In this document: in pieces, positions 36,185-47,696 of the stretch
How positions within the stretch are numbered: the first letter of the stretch is position 1
Layout: each line of letters opens with the position of its first letter
Source of the DNA: Phlebopus portentosus
Lineage: Eukaryota; Basidiomycota; Agaricomycetes; Boletales; Boletinellaceae
Length of the DNA stretch: 64,000 nucleotides
Reading direction: 5' to 3'
Assembly: GCA_037892935.1 (NCBI GenBank)
Contig: JAYXKI010000010.1
Coordinates: forward strand, 310,001 to 374,000
Made by a program: the position numbers and the translations under genes
The notes under the pieces: model-generated
Databases searched by the model: none
What the model was told of the DNA's origin: nothing
The model's input: only the letters and a program-made list of their open reading frames with translations

Positions 36185-36767
36185 TCACGCAGAAGGACGC
36201 ACCTCCGGATGTTCCTGGATGAACTGCGCCATTAGCTTCTTGCACTCAAAATCATCCAGCACAACAACTTCAACACCACGGGACTTGAGATATTCCTCGC
36301 CGCCAAGGAAGGTCTTGTTTTCACCGATGACCACACGCGGTATATTGTACAGCAAGATCGTTCCAGTGCACATATCGCAGGGGCTTGAAATGATGAGATT
36401 GTCCATTAGCCAAAAATATCCGAAGGAAAGGAATCAATACACACCTCAGTGTTGTGTACTATATTTACAATCAGAATGCATCTCTTAATCTGATTCGCCC
36501 ATTCGGACTTACTATAGTTGATTTGCGATACACGCTGGCCTTCAGCCTTCCTGCCTGTTCAAGCGTTGCAGTCTCACCGTGCAAGATTGGTGAATTTTTC
36601 TGGATTCTCTGATTATGGCTCGCCGCCAACAGCTTCAACTCTCCGCCTGCTTCTTGAGCGACGAGCGCCGAACCGATAGGTATTCCGCCCTCCAAAAGAG
36701 ATTTTTTGGCCTGCTCAATTGCAGCGCGCATGCCGAGTGTGTCGTCGAAGGGTGCTAAAGCCGTCAT
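36185..36767 (-). CDS. FCY1: Cytosine deaminase
   Basis: Three exons: 36767-36513, a 14-nt micro-exon 36458-36445, and 36383-36185, giving 155 residues against 158 in yeast Fcy1. Zinc ligands and proton shuttle are all there: His63 and Glu65 in HGETA, Cys92 and Cys95 in SPCDMCTG. The micro-exon supplies YTTL and most of the next Ser; without it the conserved TTLSPCDMC block is broken. Further family sequence: YNIPRVVIGENKTFLGGEEYL and CKKLMAQFI. Role: hydrolytic deamination of cytosine to uracil in pyrimidine salvage, cytosolic. The C-terminal Trp-rich tail of the yeast enzyme is replaced by EHPEVRPSA. Confidence 0.92.
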
Positions 36768-37183
36768 CGTCTAAGATTGAGAAAGAATGGGTTATCGGCT
36801 GAACCGTGGATGCTGGCAAATATTTGAGACCTGAGCTTATCGGCCAAGAGGTTTCTGCCTTATCATTTTACCATCCACTTCTCTACGGGTCCCTTAAATC
36901 TCAAGAGTAAATCTCTCGATATCAAAATGAAGAGGAAATGACGGTCAAGAAGGAATGAATTAGTGGCGATTGCTTTCGACGGTTCGTTTGTTTGCAGTTA
37001 CTGAGTTAGGCGTGCGAATTAGGAAAAAGAACTTTAGACCGTGGGAATCCGAACCCGGATATTTACCCCACAGTCTGCTACTAGTAACCCAGCCGGAACC
37101 AAACCATGTTCATCTTTCTTTCTCTCTTCCTTCACCACATCACCCCTTCATTCACTTACTTAACCAAAGATCACTGAGAACAG
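36768..37183. other. Divergent promoter, FCY1 and F-box-like copy 1
   Basis: Contains the start of the tandem duplication: GGTTATCGGCTGAAC near 36,790 recurs at 38,572, and CCGTGGGAAT near 37,040 recurs at 38,811. Confidence 0.5.
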
Positions 37184-38321
37184 ATGTTCTCGTATACTGC
37201 GAATATTCCTCCTGAAATCTGGGTCTACATTCTGAGAGAGACCGTATTTCCTTGCTGGTCGAATGAAGCTTTCTTTCCGCCCCCAGACGATTTCACGCTC
37301 ATCACCGGATTCAAAGGAGCTTGTTCTGCGTTCAAATTACTTGCCAAAGAGACCGAAAGGCTTCTCAGAAATCAAAATATAAACATAGTTGACTCTGGGG
37401 AGATTCTTCGTTCGGAAGATGCAGACCTCATCCAGATAAAGTATGTCGTCAAGCACCATTCCCGCTATGTTCATTCATCATACTTTCCCCCTGGTATTGA
37501 TGCTCATATATACATAAAATTAAGACGACTCGCTATCAAGCACAAAGTTACGCTTGCTGACTTTCAACTTTTCATACCGCGCTGCTCAAATCTCGTCTCC
37601 CTGTCCCTCGCATTCGCCGAACGCAGTTTTGGACTCCTAGGACCACAGACAATCCTGGCATCACAGAATCTCATTCGTTTGGATATTGTATATGAGAATA
37701 TATGGTGGCATGCTCCAACGTTCGACTTCCCAAATTTACGTGAACTTCGGCTATCATCACGAAATCCTTTTGAAAGGCATCGCGATCCCGTTTATGTCCC
37801 GCTTGAAAACACCAATGCTGAACGTTTCGCGGTGAGATTTACAGTCTATGTTTTTATACCAGGAAATTCCATGAGTTGATTCATTTGCAAATGAACAACA
37901 GGCTGACCTGGTCAGCACCGTTCGAAAACTCCAACGTCTAAAGCTCCTTTCTGCGCATATTGTTTTGGACCACCAACGCTCGAGAACCGCTCTTATTAGC
38001 TCGATCCACCATGTGCACCGCATGACGTTAAAATTCGCTCCAATCGCCTTCACACGTTGTGGAGAATGTATTAGGTATTACAGCAAGGTCGTTCGCGAGT
38101 ATGCTGAGGTTGTACGGTCTCGGGAGGCTAAGCTCAGCGTTATGCTAGCTGAGATTTTACCCCTGCTGGAGAAGGTGATGTGGATGGATACTTGGAATGA
38201 GAGCTACTGTGATGAAGAGGGGATGCGCGAGTCGAGGATTGTCAGGATGAAGGATGGGAAGATTCTGGTGCGGATGCAGGGAGAGGTTGTTCCTCCATTG
38301 GAGACGTTTTCGTTGGACTGA
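37184..38321 (+). CDS. F-box-like protein of the FFPP family, copy 1
   Basis: Two exons (37184-37831, 37902-38321) encode 355 residues. The N-terminus IPPEIWVYILRETVF is an F-box-like start, followed by FFPPPDDFTLITGFKGACSAF, leucine-rich strands (LVSLSLAFAE, LIRLDIVYE, FPNLRELRLSS, VRKLQRLKLLS) and a C-terminal block LLEKVMWMDTWNESYCDEEG. Relatives lie at 38.9, 50.0 and 51.4 kb. Family inference: substrate adaptor of an SCF ubiquitin ligase or a decayed relative; no partner is visible. Single-copy frame is intact. Confidence 0.75.
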
Positions 38322-38920
38322 TTCATAGCCTTTGAGGACAGGACAAGAAGTTGACACATCGTGCCAGCCACAATCATCGGACTATGCTGATTGTGGGTTT
38401 TGTGATTACTGTGATATATCTACATGTACGATGTGGTTTGAATCCAGTAGCGACTGGTATTCAAGCGCAATGTCTGTTATGCACACAGAGTTATTGTTCC
38501 CAAGACAGATTTAAGTGGCGGAAGGCAAAATAGACTTACAAGAGGTAAAGCATCTCGTGTAATTGGAAGTTGATATTCCAAGTCAAAGAATTGGTTATCG
38601 GCTGAACTGTGGAGACATGGGTTTATCAGCTAAGAGGGTTCTGCCTTATCGTTTTGGGCTCCTTAGATCTCAAGAGTATTCTCTTGATAATCAAATGAAG
38701 AATAACGGTCAAGAGTGCATGATCTTACTACGTAGTGATTTTTTCTTTTCGAAAGAAGTGTCGGTTTGTGTGGTAGGGTAGGAATCTTAGGAACTAGGCC
38801 AAAGAATCCACCGTGGGAATTTGGAGCCCTACTAGTAACCGAGCCGGAACCAAGCCACGCTCATCTTCCTCTCTTCATTCACCGTATCACCTCTACTCAA
38901 CCAAAGATCATCGAAAAGGA

Positions 38921-40045
38921 ATGTTCTCGTATATTGCGAATATTCCTCCTGAAATCTGGGTCTACATTCTGATAGATGCCATGTCTCCTTACTGGCCGAA
39001 CGAAGCTTTCTTTCCGCCCCCAGACAAATTTACCCTCATCACCGGGTTCAAGAAAGCTTGTTCCGCTTTCAGATTACTTGCCAAAGAGGCCGAAAGGCTT
39101 CTCAGAAATCAAAATATAAACAAGACTGACTTTGACGAGATTTTTCGTTCGAAAGATGAAGACCGCATCCGGATAAAGTACGTCAAACACCATTCCCGCT
39201 ATGTTCTTTTATCACGTTTTTGCCTTGGTATTGATGCTCATACATGACGCTAAAGACGACTCGCTATCGGGCGTAGAATTACGCTTGATGACTTTCATCT
39301 TCTCATACCGCGCTGTCCAAATCTCGTCTCCCTGTCTTTCGCATTCTCCGAGCGCAGCCTAGACCCACAGACAGTCCTTAAATCACACAATCTCATCCGT
39401 TTAGATCTCGAATATGAGAACATATGGTGGCGTGGTCCTACACTTGACTTCCCAAATTTACGTGAACTTCGACTGTCGTCGGAAGATCCTCTTGTAACGA
39501 ATCGGTGGCCCGTCTACATTTCCTTGAAAACCACCGATGCTGAACGTTTCGCGGTGAGTTTTGCAACTTATAATTTTACAGAAGCATGTTCCACGGGCTG
39601 ATTCGTTTGCGGACGGTAATAGGCAAACCTGGTCAATACTGTCCGAAAACTCCAACGTCTTAAGCTCCTTTCAGTGCACGTCGTTTTGGACGATTCACAT
39701 TCCATTGTAAAAACTAAGAGATCTGTTCACCGCCTGCATCGTATGGCAGATCGAGATTCCCCGGAGAACTTCTCAATCTGCAAATACTGCATTGAACAGT
39801 ATCGCAAGAAGGCTTCGTGGCATGCGGAGCTTGTACGCTCTCGAGAGGCTAAGCTCAGTGCAATGCTAGCTGAAAAGTTACCCGAACTGGAGAAGGTGCT
39901 GTGGATGGATGCATGGAATGGGAGCTTCTGCGATGAAGAGGGGATGCGCGAGTCGAATATTATCAGGATGAAGGATGGGAATATTTCGGTGAAGATCCAG
40001 GGAGAGATTGTTCCTCCACTGAAGACGTTCTCGTTCACGTTGTAA
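38921..40045 (+). pseudogene. F-box-like copy 2, interrupted by stops
   Basis: The copy starts MFSYIANIPPEIWVYIL and tracks copy 1 closely, then hits TGA at 39,245-39,247 and TAA at 39,251-39,253 where copy 1 reads IDAHIYIKLRRLA. A 3-base deletion sits at the same spot. After the stops the frame continues for the rest of the gene (LIPRCPNLVSLSF, LRELRLSSEDP, intron, LQRLKLLSVHVVL, ELEKVLWMDAWNGSFCDEEG) to TAA 40,045. The conserved downstream frame suggests the break is recent, or that a splice change skips it; no convincing intron spans the stops. Confidence 0.7.
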
Positions 40046-40568
40046 ATAATAATAAGAAACGCTACGTGATTTTCGAGAATAGGAATAGAAGTTGACGTAT
40101 CGGGTCAGCTCTAGCTTTTCTTTTGGGCAATGTTACGGGTATTCATGTTAGCCATTGCGATATATTGTACGCGCATGCACCATTCAGTTTCAATCCAGTA
40201 TGATATGCTGTACAATTCGCCCTTTTGCATCTTCAAAGGTAAAAGCGCCGACAAGGAACTCTCGATTGCTATGCATCGGTGTAAAGCACTATCCATTATA
40301 ATGCAGTGTCACCAGCACTCAAGTGCAATGCTTGTTAAATAGAGTCTTCCCTTGCATTGCGACTGCGATTCGTCAGGTTCAAATGTCCGAACGCAGTGTC
40401 GATCAAAACGAGGTAAATCATCTCGTTGAAGTCGAACATCCGTGTATATATTAAGTGCCGATCTTATTTCTCGGATTTGGTCTCTGCTCGCATGCACGTC
40501 TTTTTCATGTACCATTGGTCTTTCTATCGTTTATCCATCTCTCAAAGCTGAGGGACCTATGCCAAACA

Positions 40569-42085
40569 TCAGAATTGTCCCTTCCCGTTGAAGAGTAGGA
40601 ACGTCTTGGACCGAAAAACCTCCAGAAAGTATTTGAAAAACCCAGGATGTGGCAACGGCCCAATCTCAGAACCGTCTAGAAGAAGTATGTTCAGAAAATC
40701 GTAAATTCACTCAAATGTAAACATAACAAATCACCTGTCAATACGGGAGGACCATATCTATATTCTGAAATCACAATCAGTAAGATATGTAGTGACAATG
40801 GAGAGACCCAACTTACCAAGGGATTTGAACCCGAATCTCAGAACTAGTCCGAAGTCTGCGTCGGAAAGAAATCTTCCAAGGTACCGGCTATAGTCAACAC
40901 CGCCTATTATCATCTCGATCCTCTCCATTTCTTTGAAGGTTTTCCCTTCCTTCCTCACACAGGCGATTCGATATAACTCTACAAGGCCATAGAATAGATC
41001 TTGATAGAACACTCCGTATTGTCCTGACGTATCGCCAAACAGGAAAAGATGTCTGAGACGCGGATGGAAAGTTATTTGGCCCAACTCCGCGAAGTGGAGA
41101 ACGGGATGCATAAGTCTATTAGGTTCTGAAGAAATTCGAGAGTGCACTGAGTTGTAGTTATTTTGATGGCTTTGCGCAGGCTATGTTCATAATACTCCAG
41201 TAGCCAGTCCGTTCCGAGACCTTTACCGTTGTTAATTATCGTCAAGGATTCGGGGGTCTTTCTGTATAAAACCAAGGCACTTTTACTAGGATCGAAAAGA
41301 CTCTCCTTCACGTCAAACAATTCCAATTCGATGGTGTTTACCATTGGTGCATATCTCTGAAGAACCAGCCTTGCGCGTGGAAAGAGGGAAACACTTACTA
41401 TTTCTAGCCTCCGTAGCTGCGGCAACGCGGAATGTACGAATCCATAACGATACAAGTCTGAGTGGTAGTTTATCTTCAGTGACTGGAGCACAGGAAACTG
41501 TTTCGGGAAGATACCAGGTGGCAACGTGCACAGCGCATGCACCTTAACGTGGGTTAGACGATCGAATTGGAGCCCTCTTAGAGCATCGTCGTGTGCCTCC
41601 ACATGCAATCTAGGGGATTCTCTCTCCTTCGGATCGCCAATGCATGCAAGAGCCAGGCTCGGGAAAAGGCCTATAATCTGTCTTTCGCGGAGACAGAGGT
41701 CCTTCCTCGTGCCCATGTGTAAACTGTTCCCAGATGCAAAGATTGTTCCGGTAAAATAGAAGCGTTGGATTAAAGGAAAGAACTCTTCGACCTTGCTCAA
41801 GGTTCTGAACAAGAGATCCAAGAACTTCGGGGACGAGATATAAATCTCGTTATATAGATGCTTCCTTACTACATTGTACCAAGTGCGGCAGACCAAAGCA
41901 GCGTTACGAAGGGTTGGTTGCAGCGTCTTCTGCGTATAGGCGATACGAGTCGGTGAATTGTCGAGTTCATTGAGAAGACAGAATGATACGACTTCTACAA
42001 GAGCGGTGTAAGCGCGATGTCTTTTCCTGGGTAACAGGATTTTCTCTGATAATGAAGCAAAGCATGCCGCGAACAGGAGGTGCAT
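40569..42085 (-). CDS. F-box/LRR-like protein with a frame break
   Basis: The N-terminal part (LQPTLRNAALVCRTWYNVV, HLYNEIYI) is the classic basidiomycete F-box core. Leucine-rich strands follow (LTHVKVHALCTLP, FPVLQSLKINY, LPQLRRLEIVS). Near 41,090 the frame must shift from EFLQNLIDL to MHPVLHFAELGQITF. The 3' end then splices cleanly through a 30-nt exon (40,764-40,735, YRYGPPVLT) to a last exon 40,675-40,569 reading DGSEIGPLPHPGFFKYFLEV and ending FNGKGQF. The break is either an indel that disables the gene, a sequence error, or an intron I cannot place. The start at 42,085 is the first ATG of the frame and may be too far 5'. Confidence 0.6.
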
Positions 42086-42723
42086 GTCTATTGTGATGAA
42101 TTCAACCTGGTTCGCGTTCTTATCGAGTTTCTAGAGGACAAAGGGCTCATTCTAAACGTTCTGAAGGCTACTGTTTCAGCCTCATAAGTACTCCATTCCA
42201 GATCTTGTTCATCTGGACGATGGCGAAGCCGGAACAATCCGTTGTGGTCCATGTCTGATTTTGGCCGTTGAACAGCCAAACCGGGCCAAGATCAGAATAG
42301 TCTACTATTGGTTGAGGGCGTTAATGCAGCTTTGGCCTGAATCAGTAGCTTTGAAGAGTTTACCAGGAAAGGTATACTTTTAGTTATCTGGTCCTTCTTT
42401 ACATGCCCTAGTTAAGGGAGAAGCCCTCGGACCCAGATCCACAACTCTTGCTAATCGAGAAATAAGTTCATTCGTTGATATAGAGCAGAGCTAGGTATCG
42501 GACAGTGAAAATGTTCCAGTTGCCAGTCGTTTAGTCACGAGTACTGGTTCTGATAGTACAAATGTCCGGGGAATATAGTGTGAGTCGGGATTATTGAAGT
42601 TAGCGTCAAGTTCGTGTGCGAATGAGCGGGGCTTGCGTTTCTAAAGGCCACAAATCTGCTCGGTGATGGTCTGACATACTGAGCAAAGTGAGTGAAAAGG
42701 AATAGCTCACGTCACATCAATGT
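42086..42723. other. Intergenic region
   Basis: No gene recognised; a 63-codon minus frame at 42,088-42,279 abuts the F-box/LRR gene and may be its leader. Confidence 0.35.
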
Positions 42724-43299
42724 CTAATCGCATCTTCCATCACTCGGACCGTCTTTCCAGCGCTCATCAAGGGATTTGATCGAACAATCAAACAAAGGTT
42801 TTCCCAGACGCTCGTTGACAATATTATGTTGCTGACAGAGCCATCTACTCAAGTTCTCCCGGTTGCTCACGTCCGGAGGCGAACGTTGGATCTCCTCGCC
42901 GAAATGCATCGCACACCATGAACATGGGAAGAGAACAGGTAGGGCAAAGAGGATGCCGAGCATGCGCTTTCGGTGTGTGGAGGTGGGTTGATCCGGATAA
43001 TATGCGGCCGTGGCATGTAAGAACGTCCACGTTGAACGACCGAGCTGGTCTTTGTCTGGCGGACAATCAGGTGGAGGGCCGTTGGGTTGAGCAAGTGTAC
43101 CCATTGCGCCTGCCATGGCGGCTAACGTCGCGTCATCATCAGACGACTTCGAAGAGTTCGATTTGTACGCTTTCATCGGGTTCCAATGTCGAAACGCAGT
43201 GCATACCCTGCAGGGTTTGCCGTCAGGTCCGAGGACGAGTCCGGGCGGTATTTTGCGCGACGCCTGAGTTTGGGACTGAGACTGTTGTGCATCGGTCAT
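42724..43299 (-). CDS. ERV1: Mitochondrial FAD-linked sulfhydryl oxidase
   Basis: One uninterrupted exon of 191 residues. A shuttle pair C30-x-x-C33 (CRVC) lies in the flexible N-terminus. The FAD domain reads DKDQLGRSTWTFLHATAAYY, redox-active C126-x-x-C129 (CSWC), then WLCQQHNIVNERLGKPLFDC with the structural cysteines C155 and C172. This is the full Erv1/ALR layout. Role: reoxidises Mia40 in the intermembrane space and passes electrons to cytochrome c, driving disulfide-coupled protein import. A 31-residue Ser/Asp/Ala-rich linker between shuttle and FAD domain is a little long but normal for fungi. Confidence 0.93.
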   Translation of the reverse strand: MTDAQQSQSQTQASRKIPPGLVLGPDGKPCRVCTAFRHWNPMKAYKSNSSKSSDDDATLAAMAGAMGTLAQPNGPPPDCPPDKDQLGRSTWTFLHATAAYYPDQPTSTHRKRMLGILFALPVLFPCSWCAMHFGEEIQRSPPDVSNRENLSRWLCQQHNIVNERLGKPLFDCSIKSLDERWKDGPSDGRCD

Positions 43300-43939
43300 C
43301 GTGATCGGGCGTCAAGGAAAGAACGTGACCGCTTGGAATACTTGATTACGCATTTCGCTGAGTAAGTGGTTTATACGCTCAGGCTATACAGCATGAAACC
43401 TACATTCGGTCAAGCCACTCTGTCGCTCATAGGAGACGCCATCTTTATCAAATAAATCTTGAGTACGAACATCCACTACAGCTAACTTGTGGTCTACTGC
43501 TAGTATCGTATCAAATACTTTGGCCAGTGAACAGCTTCTAAACGCGGCTCCAGCTCTAGAAGACATCTTTTTATGCAGCTGTGAGCTAGTGCCTCACAAT
43601 GACAGACTGTGTTTCAGTATCGTTCTCATGGCGTCCAACGACCTAGAATCGTAATCAAGAGGTTTGCATCGCAGAGCCCAAGACTCTTGTTTCCTTCCGC
43701 TGGTCAGATGACTTTCTCCACCTCTTGTTTACTATGAGGCTATGTGAAAATCCATACATAGGGGTCCAAGATGACCGTTGCAGATTCATGCCTTTCGTAC
43801 TGGTTCGCCGAGGCGGTATGCTCTTTGCTTTGGAATTAATTTGCAAGTTCAATCATGACATGGCATCTGAGAAGCCGGCAAATGCGGTGCGTATCATTTT
43901 CACGATAACGACCACCTGATTGACCATCAGAGCGACCAC
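43300..43939. other. Intergenic region
   Basis: Several frames of about 60 codons on both strands, none with a family signature. No gene called. Confidence 0.35.
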
Positions 43940-44189
43940 TTAATCATGGACTTCCGGAACCGATTCCCTGCGAACTTTCTTCTCGTAGAGGCAACTTACT
44001 GTACCTCGGACTCGGCTTGATAGTGTGCAAGGCACACAAATCGCTAAAATTCCCATGACGACGAGCGGTGTCGGGCGCGGGCGCGGGTCATATTCAGTCC
44101 TTTCAGTCAACTCTCTGGGCAATCAACACACAATGGTCAGGTCAGATGGTTGATTGCTAATGGTGCAAACCTTACATGGGGCATGCCAT
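43940..44189 (-). CDS. Candidate small single-pass membrane protein
   Basis: A 14-nt first coding exon (44,189-44,176) joined by GTAAGG and CAG to 44,114-43,940 gives 62 residues in frame: a charged N-terminus (ELTERTEYDPRPRPTP), one hydrophobic span (LVVMGILAICVPCTL) and a basic C-terminus (YEKKVRRESVPEVHD). Clean splice signals and the membrane-protein shape are the only support. I recognise no family; it might be a small mitochondrial or ER protein. Confidence 0.35.
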
Positions 44190-44687
44190 TTAGTACGGGC
44201 ATTGCCTCAAACTTGTATAAGAACGTAATAGAGACGAAAGATTTTGAGAATGTTTTATTCATTGGGCTATTTATTCGTGTATAAGAGACTTTAGATACAT
44301 ACTAAATTGTGCAAGGATATGCTGTAAGGTCCCAGAGAAATATTTGATAAACCTTCCATAAAAGGCGACAGAATGGCCGAGGACCCTGAGAGCGCCATGC
44401 CATAGCCATCTGAGCCAAGTCTGCTCTGCGCTCATCGTCCTGCAACAAGCCGCAACTCATCCACACCCTTCTCAATATCTCCTCCCCATCGTTATCCTTG
44501 GCGACGCAGACGACAACGAGAGACGATATCGACAGTAGCAATACGTCCTCATCGTCAGAACAAGAAAAGGGCGACGACAAGGACGACACGAAGGTTAATT
44601 TCCTCATCACGTTGCCCACGAACGGACACGCCGACAATCGCAAGACGGTTCATTCCCTATTGATATTCCATATACAGAACTTCGGAT
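44190..44687. other. Promoter side of the Zds gene
   Basis: Upstream of the Zds ATG. Opposed frames (113 codons minus at 44,302-44,643; 75 codons plus at 44,498-44,725) overlap here; neither shows a domain and I call neither. Confidence 0.35.
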
Positions 44688-47600
44688 ATGCAGCCGTCCC
44701 CGAAAGCAATCGAGCGCGAGTTTGAGGCTCTGCGCGATATCCGGCGGCGTTCGTCTTCACAGGGCGGACCAGGCTCACTAATCCTTGATCCCGATTTGCC
44801 TGCGGAGCAGCCGACGACCGCCCCTCCACCGCTCTCGCCTCAAGCATGGGCAACGACAAATGATGCAGCTTCGAGCAGATCGTCGATGCGTGAAGGAGAA
44901 GACGGCGCGCCCAGCTCGGTGCTTGATGACCCTTTCCATCTCTTTTGGGTTCCAGCACATCTCCATCCTGAGCTCGCGCCTGGAGAATTTCGCGCATTTC
45001 TTAAAGAACATGCACACGCTGCTCCTGCAGATGGCTCCAGCGGCACGAACTTGGGTGCCGCACTCAGTCGGACGAGCTCCGCCTCGTCTGAGTTGGGCCG
45101 CAAGCGCTCAATGCTCAGTCGACAGTACAAGCCACGCGAGAATGATGGAGTAGAAGAAGAGGAGAAGGTTGTCCCTCTTCAAAGGAATAAAAGTATCTAT
45201 ACTCGAGAAGGGCCACAACTCACGATCAGTGACCTGCAGAAACTTGAAGAACTCGCTGACGAGGCTTCCAAAAGCGAGGACCCGACCAAGCTACGCAGGG
45301 TGCTGCGCAGGAGTCTAACTTTGAACGTTGCTCCATCTTGTAAGCACTTTTGAATTTATTTTATTTTGCGAATTATTAACATTCGGCTTCTACGCGTTTG
45401 ATCTATCGTAACATTAGTCCTTGACCAGATGGACGATGTTCCCGATACTTCGGACGACGCCGACGCGCCTATAATCGTACCTCCGCCTAATCAAATTCTA
45501 CGACGGACGGCACGTACAAAGATACGGAAGCCTAACTTGTCAGGAGATGGCGGCGGACATCGGTTCCCTACAGCACGACGTAAATCGGGCGGCGGCCGTG
45601 CGACTTCCGTGGATCAGATTACCAGTCCAACAGACGGTTCATCTAGTAGTCATGGACATGAAGCTGAGCCGGCTATTCCTCTGCCGCCGATATCAACTGC
45701 GCCTGCACCTACTCGAAAACGGACAGTCGAGTTAGAAGACCAGGATAACAGGCGCTTCACTTATACAGAAGAGTCGTCTATCTTTGATGCATATGCGGAG
45801 AGTCCGGAGGATGAAAAATCGCCGTCCCCTCCTCCAGCTAGTCAGATTACTGCTCGTCTTGTCGTTGAAGAAACTACAGCTCCTGTGTCTGTACCTATTC
45901 CGATTCTTGGACCTGCACCATCTTCTCGTCCATCCTTCTCCGAGCCACAGATTTCTCCTCCCGAACCTCTCGCTTCTCAGCTACAGTCAGGTCCTTCACC
46001 TATTCTACACCAGCCACAGCCCCAGAGATTGCTCTCTCCCCAACAGCAACAGCAAGTGTTACAGCATCCGTCACGTTCACCTTCTCCGGAAATGGCTTCT
46101 CAAGCACAGGATATACAACGTCCCGACTCTCGTTCATCCATCAAATCTGAAGCACCTTCAATCCATAGCGTGACTTCTACCCTAACTGACAAACGGAAAG
46201 AGAAGGACAAGAAAAGTCTCTGGAGGAAGGTTGGCGGAAGCAGCGATAAAAGTTCCAAGAAGAATGCCAGAGAGAAAGAGAAGGAAAAGGACAGCGGCTT
46301 CTTCGGCTCTCTCTTTGGTGGAGGAAAGAAGAAGCAAGAGGAACAGCCCCCTACAAATCTTGGAGGCGGAGCAGGGCCTGCTACGGCGGCAGCGCTCCTT
46401 GGCGCTTCCAAATCCAATAATAAGGCTTACTCGCCATCTATATCCCCACAGCTTGGTAATCCATATGCGCGTTATCCGATACACGTAGAACGCGCGATAT
46501 ACAGGCTCAGTCATATCAAACTGGCCAATCCGCGACGACCATTGTATGAGCAGGTGTTGATCAGTAATCTGATGTTCTGGTATCTTGGAGTCATCAATAA
46601 ATCGAACCAAGGTCCCGGACAGAACCAAAGCCAGAATCAAAACCAGGCCCCACCCACTCAGGATCAGGCTCAAGGCGGCAGTACTTCGCAGACTACACCA
46701 AGCCAGGGGGCTGGAACAGGTCAAGATGGTTCTCAGACGGCTCAGCCTGTACTTTCTGAAAAGGAACAACTAGAAAGGGAAGGGGAACAAAGGGAACGAG
46801 AAGAGCGAGAGAGGGCTGAGAAGGAGCGAGCAGAGGTGAAAGAACAACAACAACGACGCGAACCTAGGAGAGGGGGCCTGACGAAACCTCCACCAGCTGG
46901 ACGTCGCGCGGAGATGCCTGTCAAGGGCCCACAGTATCACTTGCAAAGCCAAGTTATTGAACAGGAATACGGAAATGGAGGAGGCGGAAAGCCTGGACCG
47001 TCACCTGTTTCTCGGACGTCTTCTGCACCACCGCCGAGTATGGCTCAGAGTCAAGGCTACAATCTGAATGGCGGTTATTCGTCTCGCGCTCAGTCAATGC
47101 AGCCAATGAAGTCGCAGCAATTGCCTCCACAGCAAATGTACTCCCAACCGAATGGGAATTCAAATTACTATTATGGACGCTCGGCGAGTGTGGACTTTTC
47201 AGCTTCTGGCGTGTCTTCGGCATCTTCTTCGACAAACTTGCCGCCCGGTGCAATGGCTCCAACTGATCCAACATGGTTGGCATCAGCGCAAGTTGTAGGA
47301 GGCACTCTACCAGCACGGGCACAACCACCATCTCACGGATACGCCCAGAATGCCGATTACGCCTACAATCAGCAGTCTCCTCGTACCTCTCGATCTCCTC
47401 CAGCCAATACTAGCATGAACACCGCCTACGACTGGAACCGTAACGGTGAACTACCACTGGGCGGTAAGTCACCTTCACGCTCCCTTTCGGCAAACGCAGC
47501 TGCTCCTGCGGCTACCCAGAATAGACAGTATGACCAATACGGACAATACGGACAGCCTCCTCAGCCTCCGAACGGCGGGTTGAAAAAGAAAGTTGCTAGT

Positions 47601-47696
47601 GCGAGTGCTGTTGCTCCTGATCGGGACAAACGTCAACAACGGACAAGTGATGATGAGGACGTACCACTCGCTATGTGGCATCAGCGTCGAAAGTGA
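44688..47696 (+). CDS. ZDS1: Zds1/Zds2 family regulator of polarity and mitotic phosphatase control
   Basis: Two exons (44688-45339, 45418-47696) encode 976 residues, mostly low-complexity Ser/Pro/Gln. Near residue 79 is DPFHLFWVPAHLHPELAP, and near 570-610 is PIHVERAIYRLSHIKLANP with LYEQVLISNLMFWYLGVIN, the Zds C-terminal domain. Between them are an LQKLEELADEASKSEDPTK segment and a Lys/Glu-rich stretch. After the domain come a charged coil (EREEREREAEKER type) and a Tyr/Gln/Gly-rich tail. Yeast Zds proteins bind PP2A-Cdc55 and steer Cdc14 release and polar growth; that role here is inferred from the domain. The gene looks intact and the start is the first ATG before the conserved N-terminal REFEALRDIRRRSS. 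Confidence 0.88.

Larger units (their letters stand above)
36790..40045 (+). repeat. Tandem duplication, two units of about 1.5 kb
   Basis: Unit 1 is about 36,790-38,321 and unit 2 about 38,572-40,045. Both include several hundred bases upstream of the ATG as well as the coding region and its intron. Confidence 0.75.

Noticed and set aside
37040..37075. T-arm-like sequence (GGTTCGGATTCCC on the minus strand)
   Set aside because: No 7-bp acceptor stem, D arm or anticodon arm at the right spacing, and the element is part of the F-box-like tandem duplication.
44302..44643. 113-codon minus-strand frame upstream of the Zds gene
   Set aside because: Composition is protein-like in part, but no motif, no splice partners and it overlaps a likely promoter.
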